Assembly (NCBI GenBank): GCA_964343305.1
Contig: CAYFJO010000016.1
Location: forward strand, 1 to 60,336
Direction: 5' to 3'
Length of the DNA stretch: 60,336 nt
DNA from: CAYFJO01 sp964343305
Lineage (GTDB): Bacteria > Planctomycetota > Planctomycetia > Pirellulales > Pirellulaceae
Numbering within the stretch: the first letter of the stretch is position 1; every line of letters begins with the position of its first letter. This document shows positions 52,616-60,336 of this stretch, piece after piece. Under the pieces are notes generated by a model. That model worked only from the letters and a program-made list of their open reading frames with translations, made no database searches and had not been told where the DNA came from. A program made the position numbers and the translations under genes.

Positions 52616-53207
52616 AACGAAATTCGGAGCCTCCGGTCTGACTGGGGTTGCGGCTGATGTACCAGGATTGCACGTCTGCCAGCACCCTCTCCATTGCAAC
52701 CGCCGGATCCGCAGCAGTCCGTTGGAACGTACGCGCATAGACGCTGTCACCCACCGGAAACTCGACGTGAAATCGATATTGAAGGCTGGTCGTTCCGATC
52801 GTCTCCAGTCGAATGTAGCTGGCTCCCAGTCCCTTCAAGCGATGGTGGACCTGTTGAAGGTAGGAATTCGAGCTAGGCTGTGATTGGAGTGGCGTCCGCG
52901 GACCGCTAGCGATCTCGGTCTCGCGAAGGTCCATGCCTGTCGACTTTGGATGGTAAACGGTCGACACATTCATCGCCGTTTCGCCCGCCGGTTGGGTCGC
53001 GCTGTGTCTTGGCGACCGTGTATCGGCAACAGTCCAGGCAGGCGGCTCGTGACCGGCCACTTCCTCTGGCGAGAGCGATTCTGGTGCCACGCCTGTCCAC
53101 AGCGAACTGACGTAATTGCCAACGACAGGGATCGCCAACAGCGGCATCGCCAGCAGCAATGTCAGTACAATGAGTGTTCGAATTGTGACCAGGATTGACG
53201 ATCCCAC
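52614..53207 (-). CDS. membrane-anchored protein of unknown function
   Basis: A 197-residue protein with one N-terminal hydrophobic segment (LIVLTLLLAMPLLAIPVVGNYV) acting as anchor or signal. A disordered linker follows (~40-110), then a compact C-terminal domain (LQQVHHRLKGLGASYIRLET, YRFHVEFPVGDSVYARTFQRTAADPAVAMERVLADVQSW). Similar 'LGASYxRLE' small secreted proteins occur in planctomycetes, without assigned function. The insertion sequence landed exactly at its stop codon without changing the protein. Confidence 0.6.
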   Translation of the reverse strand: MGSSILVTIRTLIVLTLLLAMPLLAIPVVGNYVSSLWTGVAPESLSPEEVAGHEPPAWTVADTRSPRHSATQPAGETAMNVSTVYHPKSTGMDLRETEIASGPRTPLQSQPSSNSYLQQVHHRLKGLGASYIRLETIGTTSLQYRFHVEFPVGDSVYARTFQRTAADPAVAMERVLADVQSWYISRNPSQTGGSEFR

Positions 53208-53290
53208 CTTGATGCCTCATCACGGACGGGGCGGGTTTAAAAGCGGGCGGGTATCGTTGCCGAAACGGCTCGAAGGGTGCTTTGCACAAC

Positions 53291-53310
53291 GGTACCTGAC
53301 CCCTTTTAAA
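53291..53310. repeat. AAAAGGGGTCAGGTACC motif
   Basis: GGTACCTGACCCCTTTTAAA (complement contains AAAAGGGGTCAGGTACC), a short motif known from REP/RAYT-type repeats in many bacteria. It lies between the anchored protein gene and the cysteine desulfurase. No partner arm is obvious within the 157-bp space. Confidence 0.4.
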
Positions 53311-53364
53311 CCATGAACCATGGGCGGATGATAGCGAGTTAGGTTAAGCAAGGAAAGATGAATC

Positions 53365-54525
53365 ATGTCCACACGGGACGAACCTATTTATCTTGATCAC
53401 AATGCGACCACGCCGATCGATCCAGCGGTCGTGGAGGCGATGGCAGAATGCTATCAATCGCATATGGGAAATCCAGCAAGCCAGCATTCAACTGGTCGCC
53501 GGGCTCGAAAGATTCTGGAAGACTCGCGCGAGCGGATGATCACGCTGCTCGGCGTAAATACGGCAAATCTGGACGATTATCAACTGGTTCTTACCAGTGG
53601 CGGGACAGAAGCTAACAATCTGGCTTTGATTGGATTGGCCGGCGAACCGCCTGGAAACATTGTCCTTTCGTCGATCGAACATCCGAGCGTCGCCGCTCCG
53701 GCCGACTATCTTACGACAAGAGGTTTTGAGATCCGCGTTGCGCCGGTCGGTCCGGATGGCTGTCTCCGCACCGAAGACGTCGAGCCGTTGCTTGATGACC
53801 AAACGCGATTGGTCACTGTGATGCTGGGAAACAACGAAACGGGTGTCATGCAACCCGTCGAACGTGTTTACGAAATCTGTCGCGATCGCAAGATCCCGAT
53901 CCACACGGACGCGGTGCAAGTCGTCGGAAAACTGCCGGTTGATGTTGAGCACCTTGGAGTGTCGGCCCTCAGTTTCTCGGCTCACAAGTTTCACGGTCCG
54001 CGAGGCATCGGCGGATTGCTTTTTCGCTCGGATGCCCACCTGCAACCGATCTTGTTCGGTGGATTTCAACAATCCGGTCTTCGCCCTGGAACGGTACCGG
54101 TGGCACTACCGGTTGGCATGCTACGTGCCCTTGAGCTGTCGCAATCGGACCCAAATCGGATTGAGAGGATGTTTGAGCTTCGTCGGCAGTTTGAGCAAAC
54201 AATTCTGGATCGTTGCCCGTGTGCCCAAATTGTCGGACACAAAACGAAACGGCTTCCGCACACCAGCAATATCGCCTTCGAAGGTCTCGACCGCCAAGCA
54301 ATCCTGATGGCGCTTGACGTCGCGGGTGTCGCCTGTTCGACTGGTTCCGCTTGTGCGAGCGGTTCCAGTGATCCGTCGCCTGTGTTGCTTGCGATGGGAC
54401 TCCAAAAGGCGATTGTCGACGGCTCGATTCGGTTCAGCCTAGGTGCCCAAACAACTCAGGAAGAAATCATTGAAGCGTGTCGCCGTATCATCAATGTAAT
54501 CAATACCTTAGAGAACCAAAAATAG
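53365..54525 (+). CDS. cysteine desulfurase (NifS/IscS class)
   Basis: A 386-residue PLP enzyme that removes sulfur from L-cysteine as a persulfide for Fe-S cluster or thio-cofactor synthesis. Features: YLDHNATTPIDP (9-20), TSGGTEANNLAL (PLP phosphate site), HTDAVQVVGKLP, PLP lysine 208 in SFSAHKFHGPRG, and the active-site loop ACSTGSACASGSSDPS with Cys330. The length is normal for the class. It is upstream of dnaA on the same strand with 116 bp between them; no iscU or tRNA-modification gene is adjacent, so the sulfur acceptor cannot be told. Confidence 0.88.
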   Translation: MSTRDEPIYLDHNATTPIDPAVVEAMAECYQSHMGNPASQHSTGRRARKILEDSRERMITLLGVNTANLDDYQLVLTSGGTEANNLALIGLAGEPPGNIVLSSIEHPSVAAPADYLTTRGFEIRVAPVGPDGCLRTEDVEPLLDDQTRLVTVMLGNNETGVMQPVERVYEICRDRKIPIHTDAVQVVGKLPVDVEHLGVSALSFSAHKFHGPRGIGGLLFRSDAHLQPILFGGFQQSGLRPGTVPVALPVGMLRALELSQSDPNRIERMFELRRQFEQTILDRCPCAQIVGHKTKRLPHTSNIAFEGLDRQAILMALDVAGVACSTGSACASGSSDPSPVLLAMGLQKAIVDGSIRFSLGAQTTQEEIIEACRRIINVINTLENQK

Positions 54526-54641
54526 CATCGATTTTGGACGCTTACTCCTCGTAAGACGCCCGGATATCAGGTACAATTCGGGTTTGAAATAAACGGATGA
54601 ATTCACCTGATCTGGCAGCCTGAGCCCGGTACGGAGTTGCG

Positions 54642-55706
54642 GTGTCCAACGGCGTTGTTTCTATTCCTCTCGATTCTGATTCACAGCAACACGAATCCGT
54701 GATTTTGCCGATTCGCAATGCGAATTTTCCGCTCGGTGAGTATGTATTCGACCCAGAACAACCCATCGTCCAAGCCGCCTTGGATGCGTTTGTCAATAAC
54801 GATTTTCATTGCAATCCGATCGTCTTGTTTGGACCTTCGGCGGTCGGAAAAACTGCCTTAGCCGAACATCTCTTCTCTCATGGCAAACAAACCTTCGATC
54901 AGGTTTGTGTCACGGCGGCAACAGATTTTTGCCGTGATTATGCCGAAGCTGTGGATACCAATGCCATCGGCGACTTTCGTTCACGCTATCGAAATGCCGA
55001 GTTATTTTTTGTCGACGGTTTGCATCAGATGGTGGACAAAGACGCCGCACAACGAGAGTTGCTTTCTCTCATCGACGACATGCTCATGGAAGATCGCTGG
55101 GTTATAGTGGCCATGGACCAGATTCCCACTGAACACCATTCACTGCTACCGGAACTTGCCAGCCGACTTTCGATGGGACTGACCGTGCCGCTTGTCCATC
55201 CAAGCTACGCCGCAAAGGAAGCTCTGCTGAAACGGCTCACCGGTGTTTACAATATTACGTTGAATCCTGACTCGATTCGACTGATCGCTGAGCAAACATC
55301 GACTGTCGTGCAACTTAACAGCGTAGTCGCCAGGCTCGCGATGACGCAAACGTCGCCTAATCCAACAATTGCTGTTAACGCCGTGACGCACGCTTTAGAC
55401 GAACAGCTTTCTCTAGGTGATGTCGATCTGCCCCAAATTGCTGCGGTGGTCGCGAAGCACTTTTATCTTAAAAAGTCTGATTTACGCAGCCCTTCGCGTC
55501 GTCAAACGGTCGTCCGGGCGCGCGGAGTTGCCATGTTTTTGTCCCGTCGGTTGACCTCAAACAGCTTGGAAGAAATCGGTGCGTACTACGGTGGTCGGGA
55601 CCATACCACCGTGTTGCACGCTTGTCGAAGAACCGCGTCGATCGTCGAATGTGAACCCGCTCTTCGACGATCGCTAGATGAAATGACGGAATCTTTAGTT
55701 TGCTGA
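54642..55706 (+). CDS. dnaA: chromosomal replication initiator DnaA, short form
   Basis: A 354-residue DnaA. Domain III (AAA+) has Walker A GPSAVGKTA (64-72) and a Walker B strand LFFVDGLHQM, where the usual second aspartate of 'DD' is glycine. The arginine in ELASRLSMGL is retained. Domain IV carries the DNA-binding signature YYGGRDHTTVLHACRRT near residue 330. Domain I and most of the linker are absent: the AAA+ part begins about 35 residues from the start, compared with ~110-130 in typical DnaA. The GTG at 54642 is the only reasonable start. The gene is followed by a 380-bp origin-like region, dnaN, a DciA-like gene and gyrB. Confidence 0.88.
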   Translation: MSNGVVSIPLDSDSQQHESVILPIRNANFPLGEYVFDPEQPIVQAALDAFVNNDFHCNPIVLFGPSAVGKTALAEHLFSHGKQTFDQVCVTAATDFCRDYAEAVDTNAIGDFRSRYRNAELFFVDGLHQMVDKDAAQRELLSLIDDMLMEDRWVIVAMDQIPTEHHSLLPELASRLSMGLTVPLVHPSYAAKEALLKRLTGVYNITLNPDSIRLIAEQTSTVVQLNSVVARLAMTQTSPNPTIAVNAVTHALDEQLSLGDVDLPQIAAVVAKHFYLKKSDLRSPSRRQTVVRARGVAMFLSRRLTSNSLEEIGAYYGGRDHTTVLHACRRTASIVECEPALRRSLDEMTESLVC

Positions 55707-56086
55707 GATCTTGCTATTCGAATATCGATATTCATCACCACCACCATGGAAAACCTGTTGATAGTGTGTCAGGAAATAAACGTTATTGCTCGATTCTTCG
55801 TACATCGGCTTGCTTGCGAGATTGTTCCCTTGGTTCGTGACATAAAATCGACCATATATCGACGGCGGTTCAACAGGTTTTCCACACCATGGTACAGAAG
55901 AGATTAAACAAAGAAGTTGGTGTTACATTCCATTTCTGTGTTCCCGACGACGCTTGTCAACAAAATCAGTTTGAATATTACTACTACGGCTATTTTGAAA
56001 TAGATTACTTGTTATAGCCCAGACCAAATAACACAGATTATCAAATCTGAACTCACGTCGGCGTTAGACCCACGAAAGGCACTACC
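55707..56086. other. oriC: candidate replication origin (oriC) between dnaA and dnaN
   Basis: A 380-bp non-coding region. It holds an inverted pair of TCAACAGGTTTTCCA (complement at 55747-55761; direct at 55870-55884), the second continuing as TTTTCCACA, one mismatch from the DnaA box TTATCCACA. A perfect palindrome GAATATCGATATTC is at 55720-55733. The part from ~55900 to 56040 is AT-rich, and around 55977-55988 the complement reads TAGTAGTAAT, like a DnaA-trio unwinding element. Position between dnaA and dnaN is typical of bacterial origins. Individual boxes are weak, so only the region as a whole is claimed. Confidence 0.65.
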
Positions 56087-57205
56087 GTGAAGATCACATG
56101 TAACCGCGGGAGCTTTCTGGCAGCGTTCCAGACGGCTGCCACTGTCGCACCAACTCGTAGCCCCAAACCAATTCTCCAAAACGTGAAGCTTGAAGCAGCA
56201 CAGGATTCCGCGATCCTCACCGCCACGGATTTGGAAGTTGGGATTCGTATTGAAGTGCAAGGAATTGAAGTTGAAGCACCTGGCAGTGTCATACTGCCGG
56301 TCACACGATTTGGATCCATTCTGCGGGAATCGACCGATGAAAAGCTGTCTTTGCAGGCCGATAGCCAAGGAGCAGTGGTCAAAGGGGAGCGAAGTGAATT
56401 CAAGTTTCCCAGCGAGAATCCAGATGAGTTTCCCGTTGTCGCGTCGTTCGACGAGAAGAAGTTTCACGAAGTGCCGGCTCGGCTGTTCAAGGAGCTGGTC
56501 CGTCGAACGTTGTTTGCGACCGACACGGAAAGCAGCCGCTATGCGTTAGGCGGCGTCTGGCTGGAAATGGAAGCCGATAAAGTGATCGCGGTCGGCACTG
56601 ACGGGCGTCGATTGGCCAAGATGGAAGGTCCCGCGATGTCGGTTGACGGTCATACCACAGGCGATGCAACAACGATCGTGCCGACCCGTTCGATGCAATT
56701 GATCGAACGAGCGTTGTCCGACAGTGACGCGGAAATCCAAGTCGCCGCGCGGGCCAACGACATTCTTGTGAAGAGTCCTCGAACGGTGATTTATTCGCGA
56801 TTGGTCGAAGGGCGTTTCCCCAAATGGCGTGAGGTCTTTCCGCAGCGTCAGAATGCCGTCCAGATCGACCTCACGGTGGGCCCGATCTATGCGGCACTTC
56901 GCCAGGCAGCCGTCGTGGCCAGCGAAGAGAGTCGAGGCATCGATCTAACGTTTGGAAACGGCAGCCTGGTGTTTTCGGGATCAACGGCCGAAGTCGGACA
57001 ATCCCGAGTAGAATTGCCGATACCGTACGATGGTGAAGCGATAGACATAACGCTGGACCACCGATTCTTGGCCGATTTTCTCAAAGTTTTGGATGCCGAG
57101 AAGACCTTTACCATGGAGATCGAATCGACGGAGACGGCGGCTTTGTGTTTTACGGACGACGGCTATGGATATGTCATCATGCCGCTGTCTCGTGATCGCC
57201 ACTAA
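56087..57205 (+). CDS. dnaN: DNA polymerase III beta subunit (sliding clamp)
   Basis: A 372-residue clamp of normal length with the three repeated domains of DnaN. It begins MKITCNRGSFLAAFQTAATVAPTRS with PILQNVKLEA and LTATDLEVGIRIEV in domain 1. Domain 2 has FATDTESSRYALGGVWLEME and VGTDGRRLAKME. Domain 3 has NAVQIDLTVG and AIDITLDHRFLADFLK, and the end is GYGYVIMPLSRDRH, close to the conserved 'VMPM' tail. The start is GTG at 56087. It follows the origin-like region and should form the processivity ring of the replicative polymerase. Confidence 0.92.
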   Translation: MKITCNRGSFLAAFQTAATVAPTRSPKPILQNVKLEAAQDSAILTATDLEVGIRIEVQGIEVEAPGSVILPVTRFGSILRESTDEKLSLQADSQGAVVKGERSEFKFPSENPDEFPVVASFDEKKFHEVPARLFKELVRRTLFATDTESSRYALGGVWLEMEADKVIAVGTDGRRLAKMEGPAMSVDGHTTGDATTIVPTRSMQLIERALSDSDAEIQVAARANDILVKSPRTVIYSRLVEGRFPKWREVFPQRQNAVQIDLTVGPIYAALRQAAVVASEESRGIDLTFGNGSLVFSGSTAEVGQSRVELPIPYDGEAIDITLDHRFLADFLKVLDAEKTFTMEIESTETAALCFTDDGYGYVIMPLSRDRH

Positions 57206-57258
57206 GCGTAAAAAGTCGCCTTGGTAGAAACAGCCATTTGCTCTTATAAGTGACCAGC

Positions 57259-57630
57259 ATGAACGATGAGATCCACTCGGTGGACAGCGAAATTTTGGTA
57301 ACCAAGGAAATCAAGAGCAGGAGTCGGACGATCCCCGCTCCTAAGTCGATCGCCGACGCAATGAGTGGGCTGCTGGCCAAGCGGGGCTATGCTCAGACGC
57401 ATTCGGCGGCCGAAATCCAGGATGCCTGGCAAAAAGTTGTAGGACCGCAATTTGCCGGAAGAACGGTGTCGGGCAAAATTCGAAGTGGAGTTTTGGAAGT
57501 GGTCGTCGCCAACTCGACGATCCTGCAAGAATTGACATTTGAGAAAGAGAAGTTGTTGAATGACTTGGTCGAAATCATCCCCGAAAAGAACATTCAGGAT
57601 TTGCGGTTTCGAATAGGGCCAGCGAATTAG
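57259..57630 (+). CDS. DUF721/DciA-like protein
   Basis: A 123-residue protein of the DUF721 family. The core is IADAMSGLLAKRGYAQTHSAAEIQDAWQKVVGP, then VSGKIRSGVLEVVVANSTILQELTFEKEKLL. DciA proteins of this family help load the replicative helicase in bacteria lacking DnaC/DnaI. The location between dnaN and gyrB fits this. The ATG at 57259 is used; a GTG three codons earlier is possible. DnaA here lacks the helicase-contacting domain I, which makes a separate loader relevant. Confidence 0.8.
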   Translation: MNDEIHSVDSEILVTKEIKSRSRTIPAPKSIADAMSGLLAKRGYAQTHSAAEIQDAWQKVVGPQFAGRTVSGKIRSGVLEVVVANSTILQELTFEKEKLLNDLVEIIPEKNIQDLRFRIGPAN

Positions 57631-57663
57631 CCAAAAATAGGATTCCATATCGGATAAACAAAT

Positions 57664-60153
57664 ATGAGCAAAGACAAGAATCAAGAGCCAACATCAGCGG
57701 ACAGCGAATATGACGTTGATCAAATGCGCTATATGAGCGACCTGGAACATGTCCGCGAACGATCGGGGATGTACATTGGCAACAAAAACGTTCGCGGTTT
57801 GCACCACTTGGTTCAGGAAGTCGTCGACAATTCAATCGACGAGGCCATGGCGGGGCAGGCAACGAGAGTCACGGTGACGATCAACAATGACGGGTCAATT
57901 ATGATCGGCGATGACGGCCGTGGCATTCCAGTCGCCGAAGATCCCAACATCGGTAAATCGGCTCTTGAAGGCGTTATGACGATGCTCAAGTACGGCGGCA
58001 AGTTCGGCAAGCAGGCCTACAAGACGTCCGGCGGTCTTCATGGAATCGGCGTCAAAGCAGTTAATTTCTTGTCCGAGTGGTGCGAGGTGGAAGTCCATCG
58101 AGACGGCCACGTGTGGCAACAAGAATATGAACGCGGCAAACCAACTGGTCCCGTCGTGAGGATTGGTGCGACCACCACCACCGGAACGAAAACGACCTTC
58201 AAGCCAGACCCGCAGGCATTTGGAGACTTGAAGTTCGATTACAACATTTTGCACAAGCGGTTACATGAATTGTCGTTTCTCAATCCAGGATGCGAAATTG
58301 TCTATCGCGACGAACGAATCGGGCAAGGAGATACGTTTCATCATGAACGCGGGATTGTCGAATATGTCGAGTATCTCAATCGGGCGTCGGATGCCGTTCA
58401 CAAGGACGTCGTCTATATCCGCGGAGAAATTGAAATCGGTGAAGAAGATGCAGAGACCGGTGGGCGAGATAGCGTCGAAGTGGAGATTGCGTTTCAGTAC
58501 GCAAACGAGTACACGGAGAACGTTCATTGTTTTGTCAACAACATCAATACGGTCGACGGTGGCACACATTTGACCGGCTTCCGCACGGCGTTGACACGTG
58601 TTTTTAATGCCTATGGGAAAAAAGCAAATTTATTCAAAGACATCACCCCCAATGGCGAGGATTTCCGGGAAGGAATCACCGCAGTCATTTCAATACGTCA
58701 TCCCGATCCACAGTTTGAATCTCAAACGAAAGTGAAGCTCAACAACACCGACGTCGAGGGTGCCGTCAGCGGCGTCGTTAGCGACTACTTGAGCAGGTTC
58801 TTGGAAGAGAATCCAAAGATCGCCAAGGTCCTCGTCAATAAAGGCATTACGGCCGCCGAAGCCCGCGATGCGGCACGGAAGGCGAAAAAAGCATTGCGCG
58901 ATCGCAAGGGTGTGCTGGGTGGGGGAAGTTTGCCTGGCAAGCTCCGCGATTGTATTAGCAAGGAAATGGAGAAGTGCGAATTGTACCTCGTCGAAGGTGA
59001 CTCGGCCGGTGGCAGCGCGGAAGGCGGCCGACTGAAAGAGTACCAGGCAATCCTGCCGCTACGAGGAAAAATCATCAACGCCTACAAGTCACGCGAGAGT
59101 AAGGTGCTGGAGAATCTCGAGGTACAAAGCATCATCAGCGCCGTGGCCAGCGGAATCGGCGACGACCAAGACGTCAACAAGCGTCGTTACGGAAAAGTCA
59201 TCATCATGACGGACGCCGACGTCGACGGATCGCACATCCGGACGTTGTTGTTGTGTTTCTTTTACCGGCAAATGTACGAGTTGGTATCCGGCGGACACGT
59301 CTATGTCGCTCAGCCACCACTGTTTCGCGTTCGCAATCGCAAGGAAACCTATTACGTCCAGAGCGAAGACGAAATGAAAGAACAATTGTTGGAACGCGGC
59401 TTGGCCGACGCCGTGTTTGATCCACGAAATGGGGTGGAGATTCAGGGCGACGACATGGCAAAACTGTGCCGCGCGTTGGCCTCGACCGAAGAGGCACTCG
59501 TGGCACTAGAGCGACGAGGGATCAGCCTGAAGGTTCACGCAGAGCGAATCAACTTTGAGTCAGGAAAACTGCCGGTTTATCACGTCTTTTTAGGCAAAGA
59601 GGAACACTGGTTTGCTTCGCGTAAGGAGTTGGACGAGTTTTTGAAAGACAAGGAAGAAAGCACTGGCGAAGAATTCTCCGTTTCTGAAGCACCGTCTAGC
59701 AATGGCGATGAGGCGACGGCGCCCAAGCTGCACATTACCGAGTTGCACGAAGTCCGTACAATTAACGCAGGCTTGAAGGAGATTAGCGAGCTTGGTTTTG
59801 ACATTCAAGCACTGATTCCCCAAGAACGAACTGGTGTCGAGGAATCCCGATATGTGTTAAGACGCGGGGAAAACGAAATCCCACTCGAAGACCTGCGTGG
59901 TTTGCTGGCGGCTGTTCGGCGAGCGGGTGAAAAAGGTTTAACACTAACTCGCTTTAAAGGTCTCGGCGAAATGAATGCCGAGGAATTACGAGAAACGACG
60001 CTCGATCCCGACAACCGGACGCTATTCCAAGTCACGATGAAGGATGCCGGAGCGGCGGATGAAATGTTCCGCGTCCTGATGGGTGATAAGGTGGAGCCAC
60101 GGCGTGATTTCATCGAAAAACACGCCCTGGAAGTTCGCAATCTGGATGTGTAG
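57664..60153 (+). CDS. gyrB: DNA gyrase subunit B
   Basis: An 829-residue type II topoisomerase ATPase subunit. The GHKL ATPase part has LEHVRERSGMYIG, VVDNSIDEAMAG with its catalytic glutamate, GDDGRGIPV and YKTSGGLHGIGVKAVN. The transducer follows, then the Toprim domain with LYLVEGDSAGGSAEGGR and MTDADVDGSHIRTLLLCFF. A segment of about 170 residues (ESTGEEFSVSEAPSS region) is inserted before the conserved end (RFKGLGEMNAEELRETTLDP). This is as in the longer gyrase B type of E. coli, hence gyrB and not parE. It closes the origin-proximal plus-strand cluster. Confidence 0.93.
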   Translation: MSKDKNQEPTSADSEYDVDQMRYMSDLEHVRERSGMYIGNKNVRGLHHLVQEVVDNSIDEAMAGQATRVTVTINNDGSIMIGDDGRGIPVAEDPNIGKSALEGVMTMLKYGGKFGKQAYKTSGGLHGIGVKAVNFLSEWCEVEVHRDGHVWQQEYERGKPTGPVVRIGATTTTGTKTTFKPDPQAFGDLKFDYNILHKRLHELSFLNPGCEIVYRDERIGQGDTFHHERGIVEYVEYLNRASDAVHKDVVYIRGEIEIGEEDAETGGRDSVEVEIAFQYANEYTENVHCFVNNINTVDGGTHLTGFRTALTRVFNAYGKKANLFKDITPNGEDFREGITAVISIRHPDPQFESQTKVKLNNTDVEGAVSGVVSDYLSRFLEENPKIAKVLVNKGITAAEARDAARKAKKALRDRKGVLGGGSLPGKLRDCISKEMEKCELYLVEGDSAGGSAEGGRLKEYQAILPLRGKIINAYKSRESKVLENLEVQSIISAVASGIGDDQDVNKRRYGKVIIMTDADVDGSHIRTLLLCFFYRQMYELVSGGHVYVAQPPLFRVRNRKETYYVQSEDEMKEQLLERGLADAVFDPRNGVEIQGDDMAKLCRALASTEEALVALERRGISLKVHAERINFESGKLPVYHVFLGKEEHWFASRKELDEFLKDKEESTGEEFSVSEAPSSNGDEATAPKLHITELHEVRTINAGLKEISELGFDIQALIPQERTGVEESRYVLRRGENEIPLEDLRGLLAAVRRAGEKGLTLTRFKGLGEMNAEELRETTLDPDNRTLFQVTMKDAGAADEMFRVLMGDKVEPRRDFIEKHALEVRNLDV

Positions 60154-60170
60154 CGTAGTCGTCTGGTATT

Positions 60171-60229
60171 CTACAAAGTACTTGTCATTTTCTACAAACT
60201 TGTTGGCCAGAATATACAAACTTGTTGTC
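60171..60229. repeat. three imperfect direct repeats CTACAAACTTGTTG
   Basis: Units at 60171-60186 (CTACAAAGTACTTGTC), 60192-60207 (CTACAAACTTGTTGGC) and 60214-60229 (ATACAAACTTGTTGTC) are spaced 21-22 bp apart, about two helical turns. They lie between gyrB and the tRNA fragment. They could be protein-binding sites such as integrase arm sites or a repressor array. Confidence 0.6.
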
Positions 60230-60258
60230 ACGGATTTAGGCTTCCGCGTTGTAATGGG

Positions 60259-60334
60259 CGACGCCCGTGAAGACGCGCTGGATTCAAAATCCAGTGCCCA
60301 TTAGGGCGTCCCGGTTCGAGTCCGGGCTCTGGTA
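60259..60334 (+). tRNA. tRNA-Leu(CAA)-like 3' portion, 5' acceptor strand missing
   Basis: The anticodon arm is intact: stem CTGGA/TCCAG with loop TTCAAAA, anticodon CAA at 60285-60287. A long variable arm (GCCC/GGGC) is followed by a perfect T arm (CCCGG-TTCGAGT-CCGGG). The 3' acceptor strand CTCTGGT and discriminator A at 60334 are present, as for class II leucine tRNA. The 5' acceptor strand should read ACCAGAG, but no such sequence precedes the D-stem. The D-loop is also atypical, lacking GG. CCA is not encoded. It is therefore probably a tRNA remnant or att-type duplication and not a working gene. Confidence 0.55.
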
Positions 60335-60336
60335 CT

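Noticed and set aside
60171..60229. CRISPR array
   Set aside because: Only three imperfect 16-bp units with 5-6 bp spacers and no cas genes; far from CRISPR geometry.

Overview
The window looks like a draft scaffold (one 100-N gap at 1436-1535) from a planctomycete, most likely a Pirellulales-type bacterium. Several things point there: PSCyt/DUF1549/DUF1553 and DUF1501 genes, DUF3467, DUF4058, small membrane proteins with a 'F/YSLRTLL'-type N-terminus, an ECF sigma factor paired with a Ser/Thr kinase, TAT-exported redox enzymes, and many intergenic palindromes. These assignments come from reading the sequence and from family knowledge; no database search was run.

Layout. 1-4871 holds the end of a complex I/Mrp-type ion-pumping module (MnhC-like end, MnhD/NuoN-like, NuoL-like, NuoM). 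The first two large subunits only look fused because the assembly gap lies between them. 4980-9252 (minus) encodes a TAT-exported molybdopterin oxidoreductase, its four-cluster Fe-S subunit and a TorD chaperone, with no membrane anchor in sight. 9403-14160 (minus) is a phosphate-type set: a PiT transporter, two OprP/OprO-like porins and a cysteine-rich secreted protein. 14394-22154 is a tripartite RND efflux system: a TolC-like lipoprotein divergent from an adaptor and pump, followed by a histidine-rich outer-membrane protein. 22691-25673 (minus) is a MoxR-type ATPase with an unrecognised 624-residue partner. 25906-30454 has two large GT-C-like membrane proteins around a family 2 glycosyltransferase. 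30456-35218 (minus) is an ECF sigma factor, a Ser/Thr kinase with an N-terminal zinc-binding motif, and an unusual SecD-like/SLBB/Wzz-like fusion protein.

35379-43428 is a decay-prone accessory zone. It has one intact PSCyt-DUF1549-DUF1553 gene, a PD-(D/E)XK (Rpn-type) nuclease, a collapsed DUF1501 pseudogene, a collapsed DUF1549/DUF1553 pseudogene, a GNAT acetyltransferase, DUF4058 and an LRR protein. 43504-46442 is a translationally coupled pair of large coiled-coil proteins, the first with HEAT repeats, that I cannot match to any described system. 46657-50277 has a membrane protein and an FGGY sugar kinase. 50905-52607 is an intact insertion sequence with matching ends and an 8-bp target duplication (TAGATTTC).

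53365-60153 is the replication-origin neighbourhood: cysteine desulfurase, dnaA (short, lacking domain I), a 380-bp candidate oriC, dnaN, a DUF721/DciA-like gene and gyrB, all on the plus strand. The window ends in the 3' two-thirds of a tRNA-Leu(CAA) whose 5' acceptor strand is missing, preceded by three imperfect ~16-bp direct repeats, which could be an integration scar.

A recurring theme is palindromic repeat elements. They sit just upstream of start codons and, in four places, inside reading frames where they are translated. The best candidates for undescribed biology are the HEAT/coiled-coil gene pair, the SecD-SLBB-Wzz fusion under an ECF/kinase pair, the MoxR/624-aa pair, and the four tandem 27-residue repeats at the NuoL C-terminus.
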